Below are positions 19,836-32,919 of a stretch of 64,000 nucleotides of DNA, piece by piece. Below the pieces are notes generated by a model. It was not told the DNA's origin and searched no databases. It saw nothing but the letters and a program-made list of their open reading frames with translations. The position numbers were made by a program, and so were the translations under genes. Source of the DNA: Micrasema longulum (lineage: Eukaryota; Arthropoda; Insecta; Trichoptera; Brachycentridae); NCBI GenBank assembly GCA_022494885.1, contig JAGVSM010002664.1:124001-188000 (forward strand), given 5' to 3'. Positions within the stretch are counted from its first letter, which is position 1. Each line of letters begins with the position of its first letter.

Positions 19836-22800
19836 AAAAATAATTAAAAATCAAATATCGCATTCCCCTCTAAAATTGGAAATAAAGAGATGCAATACAT
19901 ATCGAAACATTTGTGGGAGAAAGATACAGCAGAACCTCTATATTTGTCATTAATCTGTTCCTGTGGGTCTAATGAATAAAGAATATTATTTCTTCCAAAC
20001 ATGTCCAGTTATAGGTTACTGACGAAGATACTTTAAATGTTCATGCAAATATATTCATTTTCGTACACAAATATCGATTTTTCTTTATAGACAGTTATAC
20101 ATAACTCTGTTACTTTCCCATTGTAATTGGGGCCCTGAAACGTCAAATTATTTATGCTCATAACATGTCTATTTGGTTTTACATCATTGGCATGAAACAT
20201 ACTTTATATTCTATGTCTTATGTTAAAATAACACTCTGTCATGCTAAGAGTATAGATAAGGGTATGGTATTGTAGAATTTTCTGGCTTAAATTTCTTGAA
20301 TTTCAACTGACAGAATACACACTGCTTGAATTAGAGCGACATAAATAAAATGGATGAAAAAATTCAGAGTAGGTAAACTGCTCGAGTCGACAACCAAAAC
20401 AGCCTGAATGGACCAACTGCTAGAATCAGCCATGTTTCAAGTGACAAGTTGTCTGAATTAAAACTGTCAGAACAGACAATCTGCTTTAATTCACATATGG
20501 AAAAAATAGGCTTCTTAATATTTTCTCTAAATCTTGAGTAAAAATATCGGCAGATATTTTTTTGTCACATTTTAAACTTGTATTACTTTAAATATGCAGT
20601 GCCAAATAACGGAGTAAAAAGAATTGCATACAATACCCTCTCTTGACATAAAGATTATTAAAATGACAATAGACCTGCCGCTGGTAAATTCAAACGAATA
20701 TTCATTTCATTAGCTTTCAAATATCATTTGGAAGTAAGACGTTTTTTTTCTCGTAAGATACTTACAAATCACATTCAAAATAATATACATTTTTGTTCGC
20801 TTAAATTGACCTGTAGCAAGGCATCATATTAAATAAAGAATATTGCAAATTGAAGCTTTCAATCCTTTTCTTGGCAATGTATCCTATAGGATACATAATA
20901 CATTATATTTTTTTCTAATAAACGAAAACACGAGTAAAAGAGTATTTAGTTAAAACTGCTTTACCATATTTTTCGTTCTTAAGTGCATAATCACAATTTT
21001 GGTTAAACCAAAAAATAAATTGTTTGGGATTCAGAATATATATGTGAAAAAAAATGTATTTTCGTTTTGCCAAGATAAGGGTTAAACAGAGAAGTTTTGA
21101 GAGTTTAAAATAAATAAGCGTTATTTACCACCTAATGAGGTGAGAATAATGTATTCTGAATCGTATTTTACGTAGAGGGGTCTACAAAATTGAAACCTTT
21201 TAGTATGACGTATTTTTAAATCGAATTCCTTCACGTCGGATTAAGTTCTGTGGATGATTGGACAGTATTTCAACAGATTTGACAGATATATAAAGACTAA
21301 AAATTGAAGTAAATAACCAGTAGAAAGTCTAAGATATTCAAAAGTAAATAGATGTGAGCTCAACTCGACAGTATAAGATTAATTGCATGTACAAGTTAAA
21401 AAAATATATGCAAAGTCAATAAGACATCAGAGAAATATATGTTTTACATTTTTATACATAATACACACAATTTCAGAAACTAGATTTCACTTAAAATAGG
21501 ATAGTCATTGATGCAATACTTCCAAATAGATAATTCCTTATAGGAATCATTAAAATTTGATAATTTTTCACAATATTTAAAAGTTTTACAACATTTATAA
21601 AACACACAGAGATTTAACTCGCTAGGTTTTACAGATAACACTGTTTATTCATTTTTACAATCACTATCAAGTAGGATGTTAATATATAATATCTACAGTA
21701 AAGCATTTGTTATGGCCAAATACGTTAATCCCACTAACTATATAATCCAATTCACCATTTCATACATTGCTCAGGTGTTTATAGATTCCCGATCTAAGTT
21801 AGTGGTTTTAATTACGCTTGGAAAAACTGCCATTTTTATGACTGACATTGTCAACTCTGAACAAGTGGCTTTCCATTACATTTACTTTTCTATGCCATTC
21901 ATCAGCATTAGTTACAACTATTATTAGCTAAAAAACGGCACAATTGATTAATTAAAGATTTCACAAGTCTGTATGAAAATTATTATGCCAATTTTATTTA
22001 TGTTCGTAGACAGTGGATTTTTAATGTTTCATTTTATCAATAATGTTAAAATTAATTTTATAAATAGAAACATGAGTTTTGATCAGTGACCATCGGGCTG
22101 TCTGACGATGTTGATTTTGAAATAAAGGCATGCGTTTTCCTTATCAATCAAAATATAATTCCACTAAGAAATGTCAGGATGCCAATAATGTTTTAATCAT
22201 TGCTGCCTGAGAAAAATTCAATTCATTCAACCTGTATCAATGAGTGTGATTTTGAGCTTATAGTGGTGAATTCATTATTTTTTATCTATATACGCCCAGA
22301 GACTTTTACATGACAGGTATAAAATTAAAATTGCAGAGTATTTGGTATTACAATTTGGTATGTACAGTGTCTAAAAACTGACAATGGAAAACGAAACTCA
22401 ACAATTTCTTCATACTGGTTTCCGAGCCGGTGCAGACGATTGTAGAATTTACAAAATAATTCTATCTACCAGACCCCACAACATAGCTAGATTGCAATCT
22501 TGTACATTATAACTGATATAATTTTTATTACAAAATCAAGATGAGATCTTCGTTTGTTTTAAGCTTAGTGGGATTAACTGACCGAACAATTTACATCATA
22601 AGCAAAAATGTGTACAAACTAGTAATAAATTTATTCTATAAAGCCATCACACAGATGAGTGACACTACTTACGCCTAACTCCTAGAAAACAGTCAATTAT
22701 TAACGTATTTCAAGTATTCCTTGGTTTTCGTTGTGCTAATATTACATAAGTGAGAACATTCTCATACAGATTAACAAAGCAAACATTTAATCAAATCAAT

Positions 22801-25800
22801 TCCATCGTTTTACATCACCTGCATTTTATAACATCGATTTACTTCAATTTGGGCTCCGTGAGACATCTTCGTGCTACAGTTCGTAACAACTTTTGGCATT
22901 TTACAAATTAACACTCTGAAAAGTCAGAATACAGTACAAGTGAGATGAAATTCTACATTCCACAATGATAAATACATATTTGTCAAAACAGCGTAGAATC
23001 CTTTCAAGATACAATAAAAACTATCAAAAATTCGATTCTAATTAGATGTCTAGTTACTTATTATTGTAATGTTATTGTTTAGATTGAGATATTTTCTACT
23101 ATAACAGAAAATACACAGATAAACTTCAAAGGTCAAATATGTAATATACGTTGGGTGTGACTCAAATCTCAACAAATTACTTTGTTACTGTTGGGTTTTC
23201 CTAATTTGGCTATACATGCAATATCCCTAGCAACAAGTTTGTGTGAGCTACAATAAGCAACAGGTGCTTCACAGACATTGAACACACTCAAAAATCATAA
23301 GATCCTATTATTTAAACATTTATATTTTGGGCTTTGATTTCTTTCACATTTTAATCAAATTGTCGACATCTCAATAATCGAGCTGACAAAATTAAGAGTA
23401 ATGAATAATAATTATTGACACATATAACTTTTTTGGTGTCTTAGTAAATCTTTCATAAGATATCGTACATTCGCTTCGAATATGATTTTTACAGTAGATT
23501 TTACCTAAGTAGAATTACAGAAATTTAACAATTTATTTTTAAGAATCGATATGTCGATAACCTTTAAAATTTAAACCATCACTATGCAAAATGAACTGCG
23601 CAAGTTACAATTAAATATGATATTATACAGATGCAGTATGGCATTACATCTTTATTTATATTTAGGTGATCAAGTTGATTTTCGTTAATTAATGAATGAA
23701 TTCAGCATTAGCCTATCTAAAGCATAATTATTATATAATGATCTTATATATTCTTAGGTAAATGCAAGTTTTAAAGTTCATTTCTTTGGCTCCGAAATAA
23801 TGTGAGTTTCGATACTACTTTAGTTTCAAAATATGCCACATTTTAAATACCAAAGAATTATAAAATACAGCTATAATAATCATACTAAAAAAATTTGTTG
23901 AGCACATACAAGAAATAAAGACTTACAACAAAAATAACTGTCTTTACCGATAAGTTTTGATTTAGAGATATCATTTGTATTTTATAGCTATTATCTGCTT
24001 CAATTTATAATGATTTAAAAACTATGACATGTGTTACTATGTGTTTTAACTGAGGTGTGCTGGTATTAGTTAATTTTATAGATGAAAATTGATATAATAT
24101 ATTATAGCTTGGAATTGTTTTCTAATTTGAAGTCATTTTATGGGCTGCGTTAAACAGTATAACACCAGAACCCATATCACAAAACAACAGTAAGAGATTG
24201 ATCCATGGTTGTACATATAAATACATGTAGAAAATTCTAATTTTTTATTTGAAAATGGGAATATTCATATGAAATTTCATATACAAATAAACAAAAAACT
24301 TGAAACTGGCCAGTAAACTCTAGAAGGTGGTGAATAAAGCCATAATAAATTATATGTATAAATATTTAAATTTTACTAGTGTATGTAGGTGAATCTCTTA
24401 CTATGGCCATTAGTCATTTAAATAGGTGCATTATTAAATTATAAGTCATTATTTCAAGTATGTTTTAACAGCTAATGGTAATTAGTTAACATTTGTTTCA
24501 AAGAAACGCTACAACCTGAGAGATTCGTTCAAAAGAAATGACAGTTTCTCTAGTAATACGAAATAGTGTATTTTGATTCCACATTCGACTGATAAGCCTC
24601 CCTTAACTACGAACATACATGACCAACATGTAGACAGTCTTATTTTGATATATTTCATGTCAAATTTACATTTATAAAAAATATTTTAATTTTTTTCAAA
24701 TCACTTCGTCATAATGAAAATACTTACATTTTCAGGTTATTCACAACCCAATGCAAGATGCCAAATTAAAACCGCCCATGTTTATAACAATTTAAACAAT
24801 TTACCGACATCATCTCTGCGCACTCTCTCCTTAATTACATTGTTATATATTACAACGTTAAATAGACAAAAAATACTATAAAATGTTCGGATGAAGTCAT
24901 AGAGCGGTGTCAATACAATTATTATACAAAATATGAATGACCTACGTGATAATATATTACAAAAATGAGAAACATTTGTGAATGATTCGTTTTATGCGTA
25001 AACTATGCAAATAATGTTTTTCATTGATCGAGCAGGAAAGTAGAAAAATATTTTTATAATTGCATGCAAAAAGTGACTCAAAACATCAATAAGTCTATGA
25101 GAAATGTGGAAGCTTTACAAAGTGTTTTTGAGCAGATTATAATGTATTTGAATTACAAAAAAATGTATTGTGAGCAAATTTCCTTTAGAAAAATAACGGT
25201 GGCGAATTTCTATTTTTCAAATAAAGGTTTTATTTTTATTTATAAATATTATGGTATCATACACGCAAAATCAGATTTTACATAGTTTGAGTAATGCGTT
25301 TTCAATTCAGCATAAACAATGTCGATAAACATGACACTGGAAAAGCATAAAATCTTGTTATACAGCGCCGTTTCATTTATTTAAAAAAAAACTTGTTCGG
25401 AAGTACCAGCTCTCGATCAAAAATCTACATTTTTTAGATAATTATTGCTCAATTTTTTGAGAGATTTTAAAATATATGCGTTTAGATACTAAATTTCTAG
25501 TGGGGCTAGATAACAGTGGTGAATCACAGCACAGGCTTAACAAAAATCACATTTATTTGTTGTGATTTCATCAGGAATGTAACCCAGAGGGTTAGGCAAA
25601 CCTCTCAGCCACTATACAAGGGGGCTGCCTGTTTTTCTACAATCGTGCATTTGTTGCCATTATAATTGTAAAATTTAATCGAAAATTAATTTGTCACACA
25701 TCTTGAGTGCCCCTCATTGATCAATTTAGTATTAAAAACTGTACAAACTATCATAAATATACAGTTATTATATTTATCATGTACTAGAACATAAAATAAA

Positions 25801-26130
25801 AATAATTTAAATGAATGCCTCGACACGGGTTATGCCCAGTGAGGTGTTCATATAGAAAATAAAATGTTTTATATGAAATAAATAAATAATATCTGTCATA
25901 TATCTACCTAACTAAAATCAAATCTATGACACATCAATAATTGTATATCCCTAATTTATTTATGATTTCTAAAATTATCTAAAATATGTACTAATCTAAA
26001 CACCCATTATTTCTATATTAATTTAACAATATTTCGAGAACGTCCACATCATTTTAGACAAGTTCTGAATTTTCTCCAGATAGGATAAATATCAATAATA
26101 AAATATTTTCAACAGAAATGAATGTATTAA
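19836..26130. other. Long AT-rich block without recognised genes and with few transposons
   Basis: This is about 6.3 kb with no ORF above about 85 codons and no recognisable protein motif. Unlike the rest of the window, it holds few identifiable repeats: a possible SINE-2 remnant near 25510-25640 and a degenerate repeat near 20310-20500. It could be intergenic DNA, an intron or a long untranslated region. The sequence does not decide. Confidence 0.4.
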
Positions 26131-26131
26131 G

Positions 26132-26195
26132 TATGTGGAAGTCCAGGCATCTATAGAGTTTATAATCTGTCATCGGCCGGGTTAAGTGATCACTG
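26132..26195 (-). repeat. R1 family fragment
   Basis: GAAGTCCAGGCATCTATAGA and ATCTGTCATCGGCCGGGTTA are the reverse of the variant at 12564 and resemble the R1 core. Confidence 0.45.
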
Positions 26196-26634
26196 TAGGC
26201 TTTGCGTATTATTCACTATTCCACCTATAGGTAGCTGACATCCACATTTACGCATGTTAATTACGTGATTATGCCTTTCTAACCCTTGATGTTGAAATTG
26301 TCAAACGCAATGCCTACTAACAATGCTTTCACTGTGACTTGAATAAATTGGTGTAGTTAATAACCTTCAAATGAGCGGTGCTGGATGCCTGATTGTGGAA
26401 TTTATCTTTTGGTGACTTGTATGAAATGCTATAGACTTTTGTAACTGAACAAGTAAACACAGTTTTTGCTACCATTTGTGTTTTGAATACTGTCATAAGG
26501 ACGAATGAAAATATCCTACAAAGGTCCTCCACATAATTTTCCAAACTCACAGTGAAATAAGTACAGTTAAATTCAATTAAAATTGCAATATATGAAATTG
26601 AAACTGGTGTAAAAACCAAACATACATAAATTTA

Positions 26635-26745
26635 AAAAATGTCTGTGGGCAGAATGGTGAATGTTCACTTAACCCAGCGGAAGACAGATCATAAGCTCTG
26701 TAAATACCTAGACTCTCACAGCTTCATCTGCGTTGAAAATATCTA
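26635..26745 (+). repeat. R1 family fragment
   Basis: GGGCAGAATGGTGAATGTTC, CCAGCGGAAGACAGATCATA and TAAATACCTAGACTCTCACA follow the R1 order found at 17080-17180. Confidence 0.55.
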
Positions 26746-27138
26746 AGTATTATGTATGTATTTTAACTATAAAAACAAAATAATGTTGTAATGATAGCTT
26801 TTTGAGTAAATAAGAAATTTTGAAATCGTGTATAAAAATATTGCCTACCATGCAAGAGGTCTGTGAACTTTCCAAAGTATTTTTAATTTCCGATAGTAAA
26901 ATTATACCAACGGTAAAAAGGCAATGACTATAACCGAAATTGAATTATATATACAATTTTTCTGAAAATTTCAAGCTGCGTCGTATGAGCCGACACCTAT
27001 GCAAATCAGACATAAATTTTGGTGTTCACATCGAAAACCCTCTGGTATGACATTCATAAAATCAATGGACTTATGTCAAATAAAATTGGACTTATTTTGA
27101 AGAATGTCTTTGTCATACATATGAATACGGATAAATAT

Positions 27139-27510
27139 CCTTCTTCTTCTTCTTTCTCAGCCTTTTTCTGTTCACTCTTGGACAAAGGTCGTCTCCATTC
27201 AGCTCCATGTCGCCCTATTTTGTCCAGACTGCACCTGGGTCACGTCGATATGCCGGTCTAGGTCATCTTTCCGCCTTAGTTGTGGTCTACAAGTCAACAG
27301 GCTTTTTGTCTATTTCTCATCCAAGCTTCTGGATACGTGGCCTGCCCATTGCCATTTTAGGGTCACCATGTGGTGAATGATATCAGTAACTTTCGTTCTT
27401 CTTCTTCTCACCTCTTTATTTCTGACTCCTATCTCCCGAGCTCATCCCTAACATGGCTCTTTGTGTCACTCGTAGTTTCTCATCACTTTGTTTGGACAGT
27501 GTAACCGTTT
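27139..27510 (-). mobile_element. RTE-like LINE C-terminal remnant with (GAA)n tail
   Basis: In the - sense, with frame breaks, one reads LRVTQRAMLGMSSGDR, VTDIIHHMVTLKWQWAGHVS, then TKSLLTCRPQLRRKDDLDRH. These fit the LKWxWAGHVxR and xRPxxxRxxxR signatures of RTE-type ORF2 C-termini. The element ends in GAAGAAGAAGAAGGA at 27139-27153. Several stops make it a pseudogene-like relic. Confidence 0.65.
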
Positions 27511-27667
27511 CTAAGCTATATGTAGAAACCGGCAGCACACATGTTTTATATTATACATACTTTCCTCTTCAGGTTGATGGGTACTTACCGGTTTTTCAGA
27601 ATAAAGATCATTTGTCCAAAAGTTGCCCAAGTAATCCAATTATTCTTTTAATCTCTGGTTTTCTCGA

Positions 27668-27935
27668 CCTCATCATCATCATCATTCCCTTTCCAGACCT
27701 AATATTGCATAGGGCATTGCATTGGTACACAAATCTCGGCATTTCTTGATCATTTATGTGACATGAAAGTAAGATGATTAGTCTTATGCCTCAGGTACCA
27801 GTCCAGGGACTATAAATATTCTTGTGTGAAAACACCCTTTTAAATAAATATTTCGTATCAACCATGTCGAGAATCGAACCCGAGACCTCTTGCGTGGTAG
27901 GCAAACCCGCAGACCACTACACCATGAAGTGCTTA
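27668..27935 (-). mobile_element. SINE-1, near full-length copy
   Basis: Read on the - strand: a tRNA-like head ending GAGGTCTCGGGTTCGATTCT, then GGTACCTGAGGCATAAGACT, TGATCAAGAAATGCCG, CAATGCCCTATGC and a (GAT)n tail at 27669-27683. It matches 5373-5632 throughout. Confidence 0.85.
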
Positions 27936-28835
27936 AACTGCATTCATAAATTAAAACAGCCAAATTTATTTGTAGTTCTGGGGGTGCGATAAGCATGTGA
28001 TAAACATTGTTCTGAAGCAAACTATACATAGAATTAATAATGGATCTTTTGCATGCAAGAACATCGTGCTAAAATTTGATCAGCTATCTATTTTTACTAA
28101 AAAATGTGTTGAAAACCTGACAATTTATTGTCTTATGAATAACAATTATTTTACCCTAAAAACATTTAATATTGCTTCGGTTATATGGTTTTGGTTTGTG
28201 TTTTGCTAAACACATATTTATTGGTGTAATCTACTTTTTATTATATGTTAAATGACTTAAAATAGGTATATTTACCACTATTCCACAGAAATTTTAATGG
28301 CATTGTCTCAATAATTTATGGTTTCAAATAAGGGTCGGGCTAAATGGTATTAATGTTATAGTCGAATGAAACGCAAAAACAAAACACACCAACATTATTT
28401 TAGAATAAATTATACTATGGCTTATAATTAAAATAAATATACATATTAAAATAAAAGACCGTACAGAAACCACATATTTCCAGCCAAATTTCCAGTCTAT
28501 TTTTTTTCCAGAGTTAACTGCACAATCGACCATGTAGATTTGAGTATCTGCGATAATTCCTCAATGATTAATCGAGGATCTGACTCGACCAGGGATATGC
28601 CATCATCAAATTTTAAAGGCCATCCAGATTAAGGTGTATCTTCTAGATTTCTACTACTCAATTTGAACCTTTGAAACCAATATTGACATCCTCATCACGT
28701 TAGCACTTCACCTTAAACTTCATTTATAGTGTTAGTGCATCGCTGCATTCGAGGCCTGGTAACAAACAGTCCTGATGTGTCCTTTGTCAATTTCTGGTTT
28801 GGACATTACACCGTTAACAATAATATAGATTTCAT
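27936..28835. other. Intergenic; no gene recognised
   Basis: AT-rich DNA with only short unrelated ORFs. Confidence 0.45.
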
Positions 28836-28941
28836 TACTGTATTTTTTGGACCACAAGATGCACATTTTTCCTCTGAAAAGTAAATCAAATTTTGGGGTG
28901 TCTTATGGTCCGATGCGTCTTATCGTCCGCAAAATACGGTA
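28836..28941. mobile_element. Short palindromic MITE (about 106 bp)
   Basis: The left end TACTGTATTTTTTGGAC is the inverted partner of the right end GTCCGCAAAATACGGTA, and the arms continue inward (ACAAGATGCAC / GATGCGTCTTAT). Ends of the TACCGTATTTT type with TA at both termini are widespread in animal DNA transposon derivatives. No ORF. Confidence 0.8.
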
Positions 28942-30045
28942 CTTGTAAATAATGCCAATAGTTCAAAGTAAAAAATGACGTAACTTACTGCACTCAAACG
29001 GCACGTCATAAAATACGCAATCTCCTTATGATCTCATACTATTATGTTTATGTACGAAGGTTGATGCCAATAAAGTATTCTTGGAATCAGAAACTATATA
29101 AGAATTTATGAATGAAATATCTTTATAAGTTGTGTTTGAAAACAAGGCATGGTCTTCTTCTCCAGACTAATGTATAGCTTATTTTCCCTGGGTTGGATAG
29201 CCAGGGATTGACGAGTAAATCATCAAGACACAATATTTTTATACTTTCATTATAAATTAGAATAAACTGAAAAATGTCCATTCACCGTGGGACAGAGGAA
29301 CTATATTTCATAACTCAACAATGAGTATTGCTCGAGTAAAATTTATTGACTTAAGTAAAATTTGGAAGTCGAGGGACAATAAATACATCCGTAAAAAAAA
29401 ATGTGGTAATTTTCACTGGAAAAAGTATGTGACATTTTTTTAATCCCTCAGATTTCTTTTTAACACAGAAAAAAGCCTCCTCTTTTTTTCATATCAATTT
29501 TGGCTCTGTTTTCTGTCTTTTCACTCAGAAATAGTGAACCGTTTTCAGTTTTTTTTTTTTTTTTCCTTTAGATTTTAATTTGTTTTTTGTCCTCCAGGTT
29601 TCATTCATGAAAATCTGTGGAATTTGGATCAAATGGGTAGATCTACCGAAAAATTGGCGAGTTTGGCAATACTGCAAATAATGTTATTTTTACTTACCGA
29701 ATGACTGCACATTTTGAAATGTTTTTTTTACAGCACAGTAGAAGTTATTTTAAACAAAATGTCACTTAGGGCCAGTTGCATAAAAAAGAGTTCAGTTAAT
29801 AAAATATAATAATATTAATAAATTGAATCGACATTCACTTTGTAACATTTCATTATAAATTATTACGAAAATAAAATTTTGTTATTAATGTTACACAATT
29901 ATTGACACCGTGAACAATATTATGTGTCTACTATTATACTACATCGATGCTCTCCCGAAACTGTAGTAGTGTTATTGTAAAATAATAAAATTTTGTAACA
30001 CTAATAACAAAGTTTAAGATAATAAAAGTTGAATAATAGGGTATT
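28942..30045. other. Intergenic; no gene recognised
   Basis: AT-rich sequence with poly-T runs (29480-29570). No supported feature. Confidence 0.45.
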
Positions 30046-30049
30046 TCCA

Positions 30050-30275
30050 GCAATATTTTAAGTCTATCCAATTTTTGTAAACAAGAGCTGGATTCAACCC
30101 CCATGAGAGTTATTAATATTATTACAACAGAGATGAACAACATTTTACAGAGAGAAATATATAATTCTAAACATTTACAGGACCTGTCATTGGCTGGTTG
30201 AAGTGGCCACTTTATGTACCGTGTAACATTCACCATTCTGTCGAAGTTTGTCCTGACAAAGCGACGGGTATGTCT
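30050..30275 (-). repeat. R1 family copy
   Basis: Reverse-oriented R1 blocks: CAAGAGCTGGATTCAACCCC, CCTGTCATTGGCTGGTTGAA, GTGGCCACTTTATG, TGTAACATTCACCATTCTGT. Confidence 0.65.
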
Positions 30276-31130
30276 CAAAAGTCAGCAAGTTAAAAATTCA
30301 ATGTAATTAATGCATATCGAACATCAACATAATTTCTTCTGCCACCTCCGACCAGAGTAGGAGTTCTAACAAACGAAACCTATATGCCTCACTTCTGCCG
30401 TGCAACCCATTTTGTCCGCTTTGACCCAAATGCAATTCTTATTCAACTTAACTTTTTTATGCAACTGGCTCAAAAATAATAAGCGATTTTCTAATTAGAT
30501 TTATCATGCGATTCACATTTGAAACAAAGCGACATGAAATCATAAAATAAAAAAAACAAAAATTATAATAATTAAATTTATTGATAAAAAACATAAATAT
30601 AAAAATGTGTAAACCATAAAATAATACATATAAATAAATTGTAATCTCAAACATACAAAATAATAATTATGATTATCGTATGAAATAGATTTTGACTATG
30701 CTAAACTTACACTACTCATTCTAATATGATTTTGTTCTACATGTCCTATCTTCACTATATAATTTAACATAAGGGCGAATATGGTATATCACTAACGATT
30801 ATGCGTAATGATTATTTATTGAAAATGGCAAAACAATAATTAAATTTACAAATATTAATTACAGTTCGATTCATCGATACAATTTGCCCATTTTATCGGA
30901 TCAGAGAACTGAACGAGTCGGTTAGAATTCTGAACGAGATATATTTTATAAAATTTATATTTAAAGCAACGACTTTGCGGTTATTCATTATAATAAAATA
31001 AATATAACAAAGGAGGTCACCCAGCCTCCATACATTTTTGGGCTAATTTTGAAAGTGCCGGCCATCTAAATTAAATTCAATATTTTGCACTTATCAGTTT
31101 ATAATTTTGTATAAACCCCTTTAATTTTGA
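30276..31130. other. Intergenic; no gene recognised
   Basis: AT-rich, with no recognisable coding or repeat structure except the start of the Penelope-like segment near 31080. Confidence 0.4.
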
Positions 31131-31190
31131 GTTACACTTCGACCGGTTTTGAGGTTACTACCTCATCATCAGGAATTTAACTAACTCATA
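31125..31190 (-). other. Hammerhead-like motif, Penelope-type repeat, copy 1
   Basis: On the - strand: CTGATGA, T, GAGGT-AGTA-ACCTC stem-loop, then AAAAC and CGGTCGAAGTGTAA. The order matches the CUGANGA / stem II / GAAAC core found in hammerhead ribozymes of Penelope-like elements, but the first G of GAAAC is changed to A and an extra T precedes stem II. It is the inverted twin of 31641-31685. Confidence 0.45.
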
Positions 31191-31365
31191 ATTACACGTG
31201 TTGCTATTTATATTATAAAATATTTTATAAAAGAGACAGAAAAATTAAAGAAATAGAAAGAAAGAAGATAAAATAAATCATAACGGGAATATTTTTAAAA
31301 GAGGACTCGAAGTAAAATTTAATTGATTATTTGTTATTTGAAGTTTTTGATTATTATTATTATTT

Positions 31366-31532
31366 GCACCACAACAGGCCAGGAGGCCCAATTACAGTGG
31401 TGAATTACATCACATAACACCCAGGCTTGAGAAAAATCACAATTAATTTTTGTATTCTCACCGGGAATCGAACCCAGAACCTTCCGTGTGTGAGTCAAGC
31501 GTCTTGACCACTACACCACGGAGACCGCCAAT
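31366..31532 (-). mobile_element. tRNA-derived SINE (SINE-2), full copy
   Basis: Read on the - strand: GGTCTCCGTGGTGTAGTGGT, CAAGACGCTTGACTCACACA, CGGAAGGTTCTGGGTTCGAT, TCCCGGTGAGAATAC, then a body with TCAAGCCTGGGTGTTATGTG and a conserved 3' end CAATTGGGCCTCCTGG-type block, and an (AAT)n tail. The head resembles a valine-type tRNA (CTCACACACGG). A second copy is at 56770-56935. Confidence 0.85.
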
Positions 31533-31635
31533 GGCTTTACTAATTTCTAATCATTCTAAATTGTCTAAACGAAAAACATTTTTATTGACATGCAAAATTT
31601 CTACACCCGTGTCTTGATTAAAATCATGGTTTTCG

Positions 31636-31690
31636 ATGTTTCTGATGATGAGGTAGTAACCTCGAAACCGGTCGAAGTGTAACTGATAAT
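31636..31690 (+). other. Hammerhead-like motif, Penelope-type repeat, copy 2
   Basis: CTGATGA at 31642-31648, one T, a perfect GAGGT/ACCTC stem with AGTA loop at 31650-31663, GAAAC at 31664-31668, then CGGTCGAAGTGTAA. This has an intact CUGAUGA and GAAAC core. Self-cleavage is a hypothesis, because the single unpaired T before stem II departs from the standard core. Confidence 0.5.
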
Positions 31691-32185
31691 TTAAGTGGTT
31701 TATGCAAATTTATAAATATATAAGAGTAAAATGTCATACCACAAAGTGAAAAATGTTTTTGATAACAATAATATAAATTTAATATTATAATAGAGTATAA
31801 CAAAACAAAATCTTTTTATTATGAGACTAAAGTTGTGAGTCAAATCTGTGAGATAATATTCTATCTCAAAACATCTATTCTATTTGTGGAATAAAACCTA
31901 ATTATCATTGAATTTCTCGTAATAATGTTCAAGACAAGCTATTGCACACTATTATTGCTCCTGCCATCATGGCAGAAGAACTATCGACTGCTGCTCCCGT
32001 GTAATGTGTATACTCGTAGTATGCTACATGGGGTATGCGAGGCACTCGCCTACAATAAACATTCCTGCTGAAGGGTTAGTGAATTATAAAGGATAACATT
32101 CAAATGCAGGTGAGACTGAAACGCAATTAACTACTATTACACCACTTTATGTAACACTTTTGACAAAACAAAACTGCTTTACATC

Positions 32186-32665
32186 TGTAGGGTCCATAGT
32201 CGATGACACACACGTGTTCAATTAGTTCACCTGAAGCAGACTAATGACCGACGATGCAATGTCATCATTTCCTATCGAACCCAATACAATTTATATTACA
32301 ACTCTAGCAATATGGCACATAAAGACGGGATCGACGCCCTGCAGTACATTCACATCATCCCTACCACGAAGAAATGAACTACAAAGGAATATGGTCTATA
32401 AAGAGACCACAGGACGTAGCCGACGTCAGTCAGTTCAGTTCACGCCAGACCAGCTCGACGACAGCACGCAGTTCCAGCATGTAGTTCAAGTGCAGTTACT
32501 TCAACCCATCATCGCCGCTACGCTCGCGCCTTGAGCTACACAACCAAGTGCTGTATCTTATTCGCCACGTAATAAATACGCATTAACGCGCAACCTCGAG
32601 TCTTTTCTGTCAATCTCTAACTGGGGTAGAAACTCCAACTAACACCCAGCAACTTGTATCCTACA
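32186..32665 (+). mobile_element. Solo LTR, copy 1 (4-bp target-site duplication)
   Basis: The element starts TGTAGG and ends CCTACA, with CATC directly on both sides (32182-32185 and 32666-32669). Internally there is a promoter-like TATAAA at 32397-32402 followed by GAGACCACAGGACGTAGC, and AATAAA at 32571-32576 near the 3' end. A second copy is at 41437-41920. TG...CA ends plus a 4-bp duplication suit a Ty3/gypsy- or BEL-type LTR. No internal coding region is attached. The superfamily is inferred. Confidence 0.85.
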
Positions 32666-32919
32666 CATCTATGCTGAGTGATACTTTGAGGCTAAATATT
32701 CAAACCTAAATATAATCTCAGATAATTGACTTAGAACTTTGGTATAGTAATAAAAAATGTTTATAATGCTGGGTTCTATTTAAATAATGCGTTTATATTT
32801 GTTGGTCGGCAAAATAAAAATTAGCCCAATCTGGGTGATCTCCTTTGGTTTTAACCATTTATTTTTTATTTTTTTCTACCGACTGGTTTTCAAAGCTATA
32901 TTATCTTTATTTGATAACA

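Noticed and set aside
31366..31532. Functional valine-type tRNA
   Set aside because: This is the head of SINE-2, with a conserved non-tRNA body and a second copy at 56770.
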